Assembly (NCBI GenBank): GCA_944354535.1
Contig: CALVPY010000019.1
Coordinates: 1-44,966, forward strand
Length of the DNA: 44,966 nt
Origin: an uncultured Clostridia bacterium
Lineage (GTDB): Bacteria; Bacillota; Clostridia; Christensenellales; Borkfalkiaceae
Direction of reading: 5' to 3'
Below, in pieces: positions 1 to 7,771 of this stretch. The first letter of the stretch is position 1; each line of letters begins with the position of its first letter. The notes under the pieces are model-generated. The model was not told the origin of the DNA. It saw nothing but the letters and a program-made list of their open reading frames with translations, and searched no databases. A program made the position numbers and the translations under genes.

Positions 1-633
1 GTCGATGCCGCGTTCGCTTTCACTCGTCTTGCCGCCCGCGACAAAGAGATGGGACAGAAGGATATGCGGCACACCGCCGCGGAACCCTTGTTCCCCGCTC
101 TCGATCCAGCGGGCGACCTTTTCGGAATAGCTCTCCTCCGTCTTTTCTTCCTTCAGGCGCGCCTCGTTGGGATAGGGAAGCGCGTTGATGTAGATACGGT
201 CGCCCTTTTCATCCTGCAAAACGAGGTGATTCTCCCCCGCCTCCACCGCACGGACGGGCCTGTTTCCGCCGAGCGCGAAATGGCCGCCCCTGCTGCCGAA
301 CAGATAGACGCCGTGCTGCTCCGCAATGGGCGCGGAAGCCGCAAGCCGAACGCCGTCATCGTGGTTTCCCGGGATGACGACGACAGCACGCGTATCGCCC
401 GCAAGCTCCTTGACGGCACGAAAAAAGACCTCTTCCGCTTCGGCGGGCGGAAGATAGGTATCGAAAACATCCCCCGCGACGAGCACGACGGAGACCTCTC
501 TCTCCCTGCAGATCGCAGTAAGCTCATGGAGCGCCTCGATCTGTTCGGGGAGGCGATCTCTGTCCATGAGCCGTTTCCCGATATGCCAATCTGATGTATG
601 GAGAATGTTCACTCTGAAAATGCGTCCTTCCAT
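1..633 (-). CDS. sbcD: Exonuclease SbcCD subunit D (5' part, runs off left edge)
   Basis: Nuclease subunit of the SbcCD (Mre11-Rad50-like) complex, which opens hairpins and protein-blocked DNA ends in the cytoplasm. The N-terminus has the calcineurin-like metallophosphoesterase motifs: HTSDWHIGK (D and H metal ligands, about residue 11), AGDVFD about residue 50 and PGNHD about residue 84. The frame is open through base 1, so the C-terminal half and the expected sbcC partner lie outside the window. The start is uncertain: ATG at 633 has a poor ribosome site, and a GTG at 612 would give the shorter N-terminus usual for SbcD. It is divergent from the DnaD gene. Family assignment is firm. Confidence 0.9.
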   Translation of the reverse strand, partial: MEGRIFRVNILHTSDWHIGKRLMDRDRLPEQIEALHELTAICREREVSVVLVAGDVFDTYLPPAEAEEVFFRAVKELAGDTRAVVVIPGNHDDGVRLAASAPIAEQHGVYLFGSRGGHFALGGNRPVRAVEAGENHLVLQDEKGDRIYINALPYPNEARLKEEKTEESYSEKVARWIESGEQGFRGGVPHILLSHLFVAGGKTSESERGID

Positions 634-669
634 CCCGCCAAAAACACTCCCCCGAACACGGAAAGAGCC

Positions 670-698
670 TTGCTTTTGCGGGCAAGATGTGATATACT
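670..698 (+). promoter_or_regulatory. Sigma-A-type promoter of the DnaD gene
   Basis: TTGCTT at 670-675 and TATACT at 693-698, separated by 17 bases, in the gap between sbcD and the DnaD gene. Transcription would start near 705, about 87 bases before the ATG at 792. The -10 matches 5 of 6 consensus bases. Confidence 0.55.
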
Positions 699-791
699 GT
701 GATGAGGGACGAAACTGCCCCTTATAGAATACCATTATACATCGACTGCCGCGAAAAAGCAAGCGGATGAAAGAAAGTTCGGAGATTTTGT

Positions 792-2528
792 ATGTCCTTC
801 AGCGCCTATTCCAAAGAATTTACCGAAAATATGTACACCACCGTGGAGAATCAGTTTATCACGAAATATCTTCCGCAGGCGGACGGCGACGCCGTGAGGG
901 CGTATCTCTACGGGCTGTACCTTTGCGGCTGCAAGGACGATTTCGACGCACGCGCAATGGCAAAGCTCTTGAAGATCCCCTACGAACGCATCCGGGAGAT
1001 CTTCGGCTTCTGGGAGGAGTGCGATCTCGTGCGCATCCTCTCCCAAGATCCCCTCTTCGTGGAATATCTGCCCGTGAGCTCCACGGCGGGGAAACCCAAG
1101 CCCGTGAGAGCGGAAAAATACTCTCAGTTCAACCGCGAGCTTTTGAAACAGCTTCAAAAAGCGGGAAAAGACTTCAAACCGTATGAGCATCAAAGGATCC
1201 TGGAATTCCTTGAAAACTATCCCATGGAGCAGCAGGCCTTCCTGCTGATCTCCGAATACTGCATGAAAAAAGACGGCGATAAGCTCTCTTCGCAGCACAT
1301 CCTCAATAAGGCCAAAAAGCTGTGCGCCGAACACAAATATACCTATGAGCAGGTGGAACAGGAGCTTGCCGATTTCAATGAAAACGAACGCGCGCTCTCA
1401 CGCATCTATTCCTTGCTCGGCGTCTACAAAAAGCCGCAGGAGAGCGATTACGCCTATCTTGAAAAATGGCAGGAAGCAGGCATGGATCAGGGCGCAGTGT
1501 TTGCGTGCGCTTCGGCATTGAAGAAGGGGTCCTTATCAACGCTCGACGCTCTTGTCGGAGAGCTGCTCGAAAAGGGCATCACGGGCGAAAAGCAAGCCAA
1601 AGAATACTTAACGCTTCGGGAGAAAAAAGCCGAACTCGTCTTCGCGATCGGAAGAAAATTGGGGATCCGCATCCAGAACCCTCGCGCTTACATCGAGGAA
1701 TATGCCGAAAAATGGCTGGAACGCGGCTATGAAGCAGAGAGCCTGATAAAAATCGCCTCCTTTTGCTTCAAACTCGGATATGATTTCCAGGGCATGGACG
1801 GCTTTCTCGGCTCCCTCTACGAGAGCGGAATTGTCGATGAAGAGGGAGTTGCCGCGTATCTTACGAACCGCGAAAAGCAGCTCAAACTTCTGCAGTCTCT
1901 TCAATCGGTTTGCGGTGTCATCAAAAAGACGACGAGCGCACTCGACATGATCGCGGCATGGAAGAGCTGGGAATTTTCCGACCGGATGATCTTGGAAGCG
2001 GCAAAGCGGAGCGCCGGCGCGAGCGCCCCGCTCTCCTATATGAACAAACTGCTTTCCGAATGGAAGCGCACCAACGTCAAAGAGATCTCCGAGATCCCCG
2101 AACGCACCGCTTTGGCGCAGGGCCAAGCCCGGAACACCCAGAGGCGGACAGATTTCAAGAGCGAGGCGGAGATCGCGGCAGACCTTCGGGGAGAGAGGGA
2201 ACATTACTATGCCGTACTGCGCCAAAAAGCACAGGAGCGCGCGGAAAGCAACCGCCGCATCGCAGAGAGCGATAAAGCATTTTCGCAGTCCGATTCCCTC
2301 ATCAAGCGCAAAGAGATCGAGCTCGCCCGGGCGGAAGTATTCTCCCCCGCAGCCGCAGAGGCCCTCCGAAAGGAGCTTACAGTCGCGAAGGAACAGCGCC
2401 GCGCAGCTTTGAAAAAGCTCTCCCTTTCCGAAGCAGACCTTACGCCGGAATATCAATGTTCAAAGTGTTCGGATACGGGATTTCTTCCCGACGGAAGAGC
2501 CTGCGACTGTTATCCCGCAAAACAATAA
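792..2528 (+). CDS. DnaD-domain primosome protein fused to a DnaC/DnaI-type N-terminal domain
   Basis: Likely replication-restart/primosome protein. Residues 30-95 look like the winged helix of DnaD. Helical DnaD-like repeats follow (about 130-195, 215-275, 295-355), and the most canonical copy is at 385-435 (WEFSDRMILEAA ... YMNKLLSEW). Residues 455-578 look different: a charged coiled coil, then YQCSKC ... CDC with C556, C559, C571 and C573. That is the layout of the N-terminal, helicase-binding part of DnaC/DnaI loaders. No Walker motif follows, and the gene ends at a terminator, so the AAA+ ATPase domain is absent here. At 578 aa it is much longer than ordinary DnaD (about 230 aa). Start: GGAG at 781-784, 7 bases from ATG 792. 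The fusion reading is inference from motifs. Confidence 0.85.
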   Translation: MSFSAYSKEFTENMYTTVENQFITKYLPQADGDAVRAYLYGLYLCGCKDDFDARAMAKLLKIPYERIREIFGFWEECDLVRILSQDPLFVEYLPVSSTAGKPKPVRAEKYSQFNRELLKQLQKAGKDFKPYEHQRILEFLENYPMEQQAFLLISEYCMKKDGDKLSSQHILNKAKKLCAEHKYTYEQVEQELADFNENERALSRIYSLLGVYKKPQESDYAYLEKWQEAGMDQGAVFACASALKKGSLSTLDALVGELLEKGITGEKQAKEYLTLREKKAELVFAIGRKLGIRIQNPRAYIEEYAEKWLERGYEAESLIKIASFCFKLGYDFQGMDGFLGSLYESGIVDEEGVAAYLTNREKQLKLLQSLQSVCGVIKKTTSALDMIAAWKSWEFSDRMILEAAKRSAGASAPLSYMNKLLSEWKRTNVKEISEIPERTALAQGQARNTQRRTDFKSEAEIAADLRGEREHYYAVLRQKAQERAESNRRIAESDKAFSQSDSLIKRKEIELARAEVFSPAAAEALRKELTVAKEQRRAALKKLSLSEADLTPEYQCSKCSDTGFLPDGRACDCYPAKQ

Positions 2529-2531
2529 AAA

Positions 2532-2565
2532 GAGCCCGCAGAGAGAAGTTCTGCGGGTTTTCTCT
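2532..2565. terminator. Bidirectional intrinsic terminator
   Basis: CCCGCAG at 2535-2541 pairs with CTGCGGG at 2551-2557, with TTTT on the plus side and CTCTTTTT on the minus side. It can end both the DnaD transcript (+) and the sigG-ylmC transcript (-), which converge here. Confidence 0.85.
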
Positions 2566-2625
2566 AAATCAAGCAGCCATTATGTCTGGCATAATACTAT
2601 GCAAACGCATGAATTACTGCAAATA

Positions 2626-2961
2626 TTACTCATAATCGCTGTAATCTCGGCGGGGATCTTTGCAATTTTGCTGCGGAGAGTATGGTGCGCCCCCACGCGA
2701 TAAAAGCCCCTTTTTCCGATCGATCCGAGGCGCGCTTTTGAGTTCCACGAGGACGACATCTACGCCGATCTTGCTCACGCATTTGAGATCGATATACACA
2801 TCGGACTTGCCCCAGCGGAACCCCCTTCCGCCTGGCGCCACGATCCCCGACACGCGTCCTTCGGGATAGGTGAAAACAACATCGGAAACCTTTCCGAGCT
2901 GTTTTCCGTCACAAACGTTGACGACCATCTTTTGTTTGAGATCCTGAAAGCTCGTTTCCAC
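2626..2961 (-). CDS. ylmC: YlmC/YmxH-family PRC-barrel protein
   Basis: Small PRC-barrel-like protein of 111 aa, a family common in spore-forming Firmicutes and often placed next to sigG. The N-terminus METSFQDLKQKMVVNVCDG followed by KQLGKVSDVVF is typical; the C-terminus is a basic, probably disordered tail. The start is GTG at 2961 with only a weak upstream GGGG, but it gives the family's normal N-terminus. It lies 54 bases downstream of sigG on the same strand, consistent with co-transcription. The molecular role of the family is not settled. Confidence 0.85.
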   Translation of the reverse strand: METSFQDLKQKMVVNVCDGKQLGKVSDVVFTYPEGRVSGIVAPGGRGFRWGKSDVYIDLKCVSKIGVDVVLVELKSAPRIDRKKGLLSRGGAPYSPQQNCKDPRRDYSDYE

Positions 2962-3015
2962 GCTATATCATATGCCCCGATCGGGCAATTCTTGACAAAA
3001 TTCGCGCTGAACTCA

Positions 3016-3786
3016 TCAGGATATTTCTTTTCTTATCGTCCCGATCGCGTTCTTTTCCAGGCGGGAGACCTGCGCCTGCGAGATGCCGACCTCTGCCGAG
3101 ATCTCCGTCTGCGTTTTCCCCTCAAAGTAGCGGAGCTGCAGGATCTTTCGTTCCCGCTCATTGAGCCTGTCGAGCGCCTCTCGAAGCGCGACGTGCTCTG
3201 TCCAGATCTCATCGCTCTGCTTTTCGTCACAGATCTGATCCATGAGTTCCAACGCATCGCCCGACTTATTGTAGACAGGCTCATACAGCGAGACGGGATC
3301 GGATATGGCGTCGAGCGCATACACGACTTCCCGTTCCTTTATGGATAGCTCTGCTGCAATGCGGGAGATCGTCGCCTCCTCGTCCTTCGCTTCGATCCGT
3401 TCTCGCGCCTTCAGGATCTGATAGGCGGTATCCCGAATGGAGCGGGAAACGCGCAGAGAGTTGCCGTCCCGAAGAAATCTTTTGATCTCCCCGAGGATCA
3501 TGGGCACCGCGTATGTTGAAAACTTAACATTGTACTTTAAGTCAAAGTGATCGATCGCCTTGATGAGCCCCACACAGCCAGCCTGAAAGACGTCGTCGGC
3601 GTTTGCATTTTTTGCCCAAAACCGCTTGACGAGGGAAAGAACAAGGCGCATATTTCCGACGATGAACCGCTCCCTCGCCCGTTCATCCCCCTCTTTCAAA
3701 GCCTTCATGAGCCTCTCGTTTTCCTCGGCTGTAAGCTTGGGGAGACCGGAAGTATCTACCCCGCAGATGACGACCTTTTGCAGCAT
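3016..3786 (-). CDS. sigG: RNA polymerase forespore sigma factor SigG
   Basis: Late forespore-specific sigma factor that directs transcription of spore-protection genes. The N-terminal signature VVICGVDTSGLPKLT matches SigG. Region 2 (RLVLSLVKRFWAKNANADD, DVFQAGCVGLIKAIDHFD, KFSTYAVPMILGEIKRFLRD) and the region 4 helix-turn-helix (GKTQTEISAEVGISQAQVSR) are intact. Start: an AAGGAGG at 3792-3798 sits 5 bases before ATG 3786; the GTG at 3792 overlaps that site and is less likely. The spoIIGA-sigE genes that precede sigG in Bacillus are not here. Downstream is ylmC. This is the strongest sign that the organism makes endospores. Confidence 0.95.
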   Translation of the reverse strand: MLQKVVICGVDTSGLPKLTAEENERLMKALKEGDERARERFIVGNMRLVLSLVKRFWAKNANADDVFQAGCVGLIKAIDHFDLKYNVKFSTYAVPMILGEIKRFLRDGNSLRVSRSIRDTAYQILKARERIEAKDEEATISRIAAELSIKEREVVYALDAISDPVSLYEPVYNKSGDALELMDQICDEKQSDEIWTEHVALREALDRLNERERKILQLRYFEGKTQTEISAEVGISQAQVSRLEKNAIGTIRKEIS

Positions 3787-3843
3787 ACCCACCTCCTTAT
3801 GTACCCACGCGGGAGTATCCGCAATTTTACCGACAATTATACC

Positions 3844-3874
3844 AAAGGGGAGCAGACTCGGCTGCTCCCCTTTT
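3844..3874. terminator. Strong hairpin between degV and sigG
   Basis: AAAGGGGAGCAG (3844-3855) pairs perfectly with CTGCTCCCCTTT (3862-3873), 12 bp with a 6-base loop. The U-run is good on plus (TTTT) but short on minus (TTTGG), where it would end the marR-degV transcript before sigG. Confidence 0.65.
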
Positions 3875-3905
3875 CTTGCCTTTTCGGCGATATTTTATGC
3901 GCCCC

Positions 3906-4754
3906 TCATTTGGAGAAAAACGCAACGGCGATCGCGTTCGGCCCGATGTGCGTTCCGATCGTACTGCCGATGAGATAGTATGGGATATGATCGGCGTGAT
4001 CTTTCCAAAGATGTTCGCTGTCATGCAGGTACTTTAGAAGATAACTCTCCGAAAGCCCGGAGTAAGCGAGCGTATAGGGCATGGAGAAATCGATGCCGCC
4101 GCACTCTTCCACAAGGCGGTTGAGAAGGTTGTTGCCCTTCTTGGAGCCCATCGCTTTGCCGATGAGTTTGGGTTCGCCGTCCGAGACGGTGATGACAGGC
4201 TTGATGGAGAGCATCTCGCCTGCGATCGCGGTCACGGAGGAGATTCGCCCTCCCTTCCGAAGATATTTCAGCGTATCGAGGAGGGCAAGCAGTTTGATCT
4301 TCCCCTTCTTGTCATCCAATTCCTTTGCGATCTCCCGCGCAGAGAGCTTCCCCTCCTCCATGAGGCGAACGGCATATTCGACGAGGATGCGCTCCCCGAG
4401 GCAGGCGTTCATGCTGTCTACAACGAACACTTTGCCCCCAAATTTTTTTGACGCCTTCACTGCGCTCGCATATGTACCCGAAAGTTTGGAAGAGAGGACG
4501 ACCGCAACGACCTCGCTCCCGTCTTTCGTCAGTTCATCAAACGCCTCCATGAATCGAAATTCGTTGATCTGGCTCGTCTTGGGGATGTCATCCGTCTCGA
4601 TGAGTTTTTCAAAAAAGGCACGGTGCGAGAGAGTGACGCCGTCCTGATATTCCTCCTCCCCAAAGCGGATATAGAGGGGCAAAAGCGTGATCCCGCGCGC
4701 TTTGGCTTCCTCGGCTTCGAGGTCACAGGCGGAATCCACAAGCAATTTGATCAT
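3906..4754 (-). CDS. DegV family fatty-acid-binding protein (FakB-like)
   Basis: DegV proteins bind one fatty acid and present it to FakA kinase for phosphorylation into phospholipid synthesis. This one has full length (282 aa), the N-terminal VDSACDL motif, the SSKLSGTYASA motif around residue 90, and a C-terminal IGPNAIAVAF near the end, as expected for acyl-chain binding. No fakA is in the window. Its ATG overlaps the marR stop by four bases (ATGA), with AAGGAGG just upstream inside marR, so translation is probably coupled. This suggests that the MarR protein responds to lipid state; see the findings. Confidence 0.9.
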   Translation of the reverse strand: MIKLLVDSACDLEAEEAKARGITLLPLYIRFGEEEYQDGVTLSHRAFFEKLIETDDIPKTSQINEFRFMEAFDELTKDGSEVVAVVLSSKLSGTYASAVKASKKFGGKVFVVDSMNACLGERILVEYAVRLMEEGKLSAREIAKELDDKKGKIKLLALLDTLKYLRKGGRISSVTAIAGEMLSIKPVITVSDGEPKLIGKAMGSKKGNNLLNRLVEECGGIDFSMPYTLAYSGLSESYLLKYLHDSEHLWKDHADHIPYYLIGSTIGTHIGPNAIAVAFFSK

Positions 4755-5215
4755 ATTTCCTCCTTAGAGCCGCTCTCGTCGAGCAGCTTCTTCTGATATT
4801 TTTCGAGATTGCAGCAAATGGTTTCGAGGACGCAGAAAAAGCGGGTGCGTTCCTCATCGCTCAGTCCCACGCCTCCTTCGCTCACGGCGCAGGCGGCGCG
4901 GCCCGTGATGTAAGAGGCGAGCTCTTCTCCCTCCTTCGTAAGCCGCACGGGGGCGAGACGGGCGTCATCGGGCACAACGTAACCCCGCTCCCGCAGCACG
5001 GAGACGGCGCGGGAAACAGCCGCCTTGTCGTCCATCGTCTGACGGCAGAGCTCGCTGACGGAAAGCCCTTCGCGGTGCATGCGAAGCAGATATAAGATCA
5101 TAACGTGCACGGCTTTGAGATCGAACGGCACCATTTCGAGCGCCTTGATCTTCTGCACGATCTTACTCATTTTGAGGATGAGCAGGGAAAACTGCTCAAA
5201 GATATCTTGCTGCAT
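4751..5215 (-). CDS. MarR family transcriptional regulator
   Basis: Winged-helix repressor of 154 aa. The HTH region is GLSVSELCRQTMDDKAAVSR, with the wing after it (ERGYVVPDD ... PVRLTKEGEELA), and helical dimerisation segments lie at both ends. The frame is open to 5338, but the perfect promoter at 5252-5280 lies inside that longer reading, so the true start must be downstream. ATG 5215 has GGAG at 5222-5225 six bases upstream; ATG 5227 has no ribosome site. The gene is followed by degV with a 4-base overlap. It is probably autoregulated through the palindrome over its transcription start. Confidence 0.88.
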   Translation of the reverse strand: MQQDIFEQFSLLILKMSKIVQKIKALEMVPFDLKAVHVMILYLLRMHREGLSVSELCRQTMDDKAAVSRAVSVLRERGYVVPDDARLAPVRLTKEGEELASYITGRAACAVSEGGVGLSDEERTRFFCVLETICCNLEKYQKKLLDESGSKEEI

Positions 5216-5226
5216 GATCTTCTCCA

Positions 5227-5244
5227 TTGTTGATTTTTCAACAA
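5227..5244 (-). promoter_or_regulatory. Palindromic operator at the marR transcription start
   Basis: TTGTTGA-N4-TCAACAA, a perfect 7+7 bp inverted repeat starting about 8 bases downstream of the -10 box. Size and position fit a MarR dimer site for autorepression. The pairing of site and protein is inferred from position only. Confidence 0.65.
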
Positions 5245-5251
5245 CTCGTCC

Positions 5252-5280
5252 ATTATACACAAGAATATTCTCCCTGTCAA
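5252..5280 (-). promoter_or_regulatory. Consensus sigma-A promoter of marR-degV
   Basis: On the minus strand, TTGACA (5275-5280) and TATAAT (5252-5257) with 17 bases between: both boxes are perfect. Such a strong promoter is consistent with control by repression. Confidence 0.85.
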
Positions 5281-5292
5281 TCAAATCGGCAC

Positions 5293-5318
5293 AAAAAAGC
5301 CCCATTTGAGGGGCAAAA
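5293..5318 (-). terminator. Intrinsic terminator of the LysR gene
   Basis: On the minus strand GCCCC-TCAAAT-GGGGC is followed by TTTTTTG. It ends just before the marR promoter and insulates the two units. Confidence 0.8.
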
Positions 5319-5406
5319 TCAAACAATTGGGAGCTCATGCCGTGCGGCTCTCGGGGAACAACTCCATATTGCGCATCGGAAAGCGGGCCGACCGATCCGT
5401 TACGTC

Positions 5407-6297
5407 TTACCCCTCGCGGAAGAGTTCCAAGAAGGCGCGGAGGGCGTAGGAAATGCTCGTATTTTTGGGGAGCGCCACCCCCACCGAACGCGACGGCATC
5501 GTGGGAGAAACTTCGATCTCGAAGATGCTATTATCTCCCGCTTCCGGCTGCATATACTCGCGCGGGATACAGCCGATGCCCATGCCCTCTGCGACGAGTT
5601 TTTTCATGAACCCCCAGCTGTCGACCTCGATGGCGGGGCGGAAGCGGATGCCGAGGCTCGTGCAGAAGTGATCGACGGCGCTCCTTGCCACGGTGTGCGG
5701 CTCCATCAAAAGGAGCGGCTCGTTTTGCAGCTCCCATAAGGGCACCTGACGACCCCTGAAGCGTTCGAACCCCTTTCCGCCGATAAATACGTCGTTGAGA
5801 AGCGTGATGGTCTGGCGAACGACAATGCCCTCGTCTTCGGGAATGGGAAAATTGAGGAAGCCGACGTCGCAGCGGTCAGTCTTGAGCTGTTCGATGGTGA
5901 TGGGCGAGACGTCGGACAAAAGCTCGAATTTGACGTCGGGATAGAGCGCATGATATTTGACGAGCTTATCTGCAAGGAGATACTGAAAGATCGTCTCGGA
6001 AGCGCCGATGCGAAGGGTGCCTTTGGCGCTCTTCTTGAGCTCGGAGAGGCGGCTCTCCACCCCGTCCAAAAGCTGAAGGGCGCGCGAAACGTCCTCAAAC
6101 ACAAGTTCGCCCCCCTGCTTCGTGAGCTCCATGCCCTTATGCACGCGGTTGAAGAGCGTCGTGCCGAGCTGATTTTCTAATTGCCGGATCGCCTGAGAGA
6201 CGGCGGGCTGGGAAATATACAGCTCCTGTGCCGCCTTTGTAAGGCTCCCGCACTTTGCGACCGTGTAAAAGACGCGGTAAAGTTCCAGATTGACCAT
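5407..6297 (-). CDS. LysR family transcriptional regulator
   Basis: DNA-binding regulator of 296 aa. The N-terminal winged helix spans residues 1-60 (LELYRVFYTVAKCGSLTKAA, QELYISQPAVSQAIRQLE), and a type 2 periplasmic-binding-like effector domain spans about 90-290. AAGGAG lies five bases before the ATG. LysR regulators usually act next to a divergent target, but the neighbours are mnmE upstream and marR downstream, both on the same strand, so the target and effector are unknown. It resembles CysL/CbbR-like proteins in general layout only. Confidence 0.9.
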   Translation of the reverse strand: MVNLELYRVFYTVAKCGSLTKAAQELYISQPAVSQAIRQLENQLGTTLFNRVHKGMELTKQGGELVFEDVSRALQLLDGVESRLSELKKSAKGTLRIGASETIFQYLLADKLVKYHALYPDVKFELLSDVSPITIEQLKTDRCDVGFLNFPIPEDEGIVVRQTITLLNDVFIGGKGFERFRGRQVPLWELQNEPLLLMEPHTVARSAVDHFCTSLGIRFRPAIEVDSWGFMKKLVAEGMGIGCIPREYMQPEAGDNSIFEIEVSPTMPSRSVGVALPKNTSISYALRAFLELFREG

Positions 6298-6335
6298 AAT
6301 TACTCCTTATAGAGCAAGGCAAAACGCTGCCGCGC

Positions 6336-7625
6336 TCACTTGCCCACACAAAATTTGGAGAAGATCTCGCTGATGATCTCCTCGGTCGCAGTCTCCCCGC
6401 TCAAGAGCCCCAGCGCCACGTAGGCGCGCTTGATGTCCTCGGCATAGAGTTCGGCGGGAAGCCCCTCTGCGATCGCCTTCCGGGCTGTCCGAACGGCCTC
6501 TCTCGCCTCCCCGACTGCGCGGTAGTGCCTCTCTTCCATCAGAAAGATACTGTCGTTCTGCTTTCCGAAGCCCCGTTCAAAGATGAGCTCCTTGAGTGCT
6601 TGGATGCCCTCGCCCGTGACCGAAGAGACGTTGATATCGCAGTCCGTTTCGCGGCGCACGTCGCTCTTGCTTCCCACGATGATGAGCTCGGCGCCTTCGG
6701 GAAGCGCAGGCGGCAACTCTTCATCCTCGCGCACCCAAACGACGACGTCGGCGCGTTCCATTGCGGCACGCGCACGGCGGATGCCCTCTTTTTCGATCTC
6801 CCCTTCGCCCTCGCGAAGGCCTGCCGTGTCGGTAAGGCGGAACAGGACGCCGTGAAGTTCAATCGTTCCGTCTACGGCATCGCGCGTCGTTCCCGCTTCC
6901 GAAGAGACGATGGCACGGTCGTAGCCCAAGAGCGCATTGAGAAGCGAGCTCTTGCCCGCATTGGGCTTGCCGCAGAGCGCGACATTGACGCCCTCACGGA
7001 TGCGCTTGCCCGCGCGATACTGCATTAAAAGCGCCGACAGCGCGTCCTGAACGATCGCGAGCCGCTCTTCGATCTCCTCGCCCGTTACGGCGGAGAGATC
7101 CTCTTCCGGGTAATCAACGTCGGCATCGACGCGCGCAAGGCATTCTTTGAGAAGATCCTGAAGACGCTTCCCCTCTTTGGTAAGTTTCTCCCCGTAGAGA
7201 AGGTATCCGGCTTTTGCCTGCGCTTCCGAGCGCGCTGAGATCATCTCTCCGAGTCCCTCTGCTGCGGAGAGGGAAAGTTTTCCGTTCAGAAAGGCGCGGC
7301 GGGTAAACTCCCCCGCTTCCGCAGGACGTGCGCCAAGATCGAGCGTACGCTGATAGACCGCCCGTGCGATCTCCACCCCGCCGTGACAATGAAATTCGAC
7401 GGTATCCTCCCCCGTGAAGGAGTGCGGCGCGCGAAAGTAGACGCACATACCGCGATCGGAAAACGCACCGCAGTCGATATGCCCGGGATAGAGACGGTAC
7501 GGCTCAAATTCTCCCTTATAGGAGAACATTTTTTGGGCAAGCGGGAGCGCGCCCTCTCCGCTTACGCGGATCACGGCAATTCCTCCGACTCCCTGCGCGG
7601 TAGCGATAGCAGAAATGAGTTCCAT
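6336..7625 (-). CDS. mnmE: tRNA modification GTPase MnmE
   Basis: With MnmG, MnmE makes the 5-carboxymethylaminomethyl group on the wobble uridine of certain tRNAs. The N-terminal formyl-THF-binding domain is present (IATAQGVGGIAVIRVSG, HCHGGV, AGEFTRRAFLNGKLSL). Next comes a G domain inserted in the helical domain, with P-loop GKPNAGKSS, GTTRD, DTAG and SKSD, and the C-terminal CVGK carries the catalytic-site Cys. Start: ATG 7625 with AGGTG upstream; GTG 7634 overlaps that ribosome site. The usual partners mnmG, rsmG and jag are not adjacent, so here the gene is alone. Confidence 0.95.
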   Translation of the reverse strand: MELISAIATAQGVGGIAVIRVSGEGALPLAQKMFSYKGEFEPYRLYPGHIDCGAFSDRGMCVYFRAPHSFTGEDTVEFHCHGGVEIARAVYQRTLDLGARPAEAGEFTRRAFLNGKLSLSAAEGLGEMISARSEAQAKAGYLLYGEKLTKEGKRLQDLLKECLARVDADVDYPEEDLSAVTGEEIEERLAIVQDALSALLMQYRAGKRIREGVNVALCGKPNAGKSSLLNALLGYDRAIVSSEAGTTRDAVDGTIELHGVLFRLTDTAGLREGEGEIEKEGIRRARAAMERADVVVWVREDEELPPALPEGAELIIVGSKSDVRRETDCDINVSSVTGEGIQALKELIFERGFGKQNDSIFLMEERHYRAVGEAREAVRTARKAIAEGLPAELYAEDIKRAYVALGLLSGETATEEIISEIFSKFCVGK

Positions 7626-7647
7626 AACTTTCACCTATGAAAGCAGC

Positions 7648-7666
7648 GCAAGATCGCATATCTTGC
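7648..7666 (-). other. Hairpin in the mnmE leader
   Basis: GCAAGAT-N5-ATCTTGC (7 bp, perfect) between the predicted transcription start and the mnmE ATG. No U-run follows. Role unknown; it might affect leader stability or initiation. Confidence 0.4.
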
Positions 7667-7674
7667 ACACCTTG

Positions 7675-7721
7675 CTATAATCTGTGATTATGATTATAGC
7701 AGACAAAATCAAAAAAGTAAA
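7675..7721 (-). promoter_or_regulatory. Probable mnmE promoter with an overlapping dyad
   Basis: On the minus strand, TTTACT (7716-7721) and TATAAT (7693-7698) are 17 bases apart. The -10 box lies inside an inverted repeat, CTATAATC (7675-7682) and GATTATAG (7692-7699), which could be an operator or chance in AT-rich sequence. Confidence 0.5.
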
Positions 7722-7731
7722 ATGATTTTAC

Positions 7732-7766
7732 AAAAAAACAGCTTCCCGAGTGTAAGGGAAGCCGTT
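7732..7766 (-). terminator. Terminator of the ecf-truA-membrane protein operon
   Basis: On the minus strand GGCTTCCC-N8-GGGAAGCT is followed by a run of seven T. It lies directly after the stop of the membrane protein gene. Confidence 0.85.
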
Positions 7767-7771
7767 GATTT

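Noticed and set aside
2578-2600. Inverted repeat ATTATG ... CATAAT in the gap before ylmC
   Set aside because: It lies between two convergent 3' ends, where no promoter is expected, and is short and AT-rich; likely chance.
5216-5338. Longer N-terminus for the MarR regulator starting at 5338
   Set aside because: The perfect promoter at 5252-5280 and the terminator of the preceding gene lie within this extension, so it cannot be on the mRNA.
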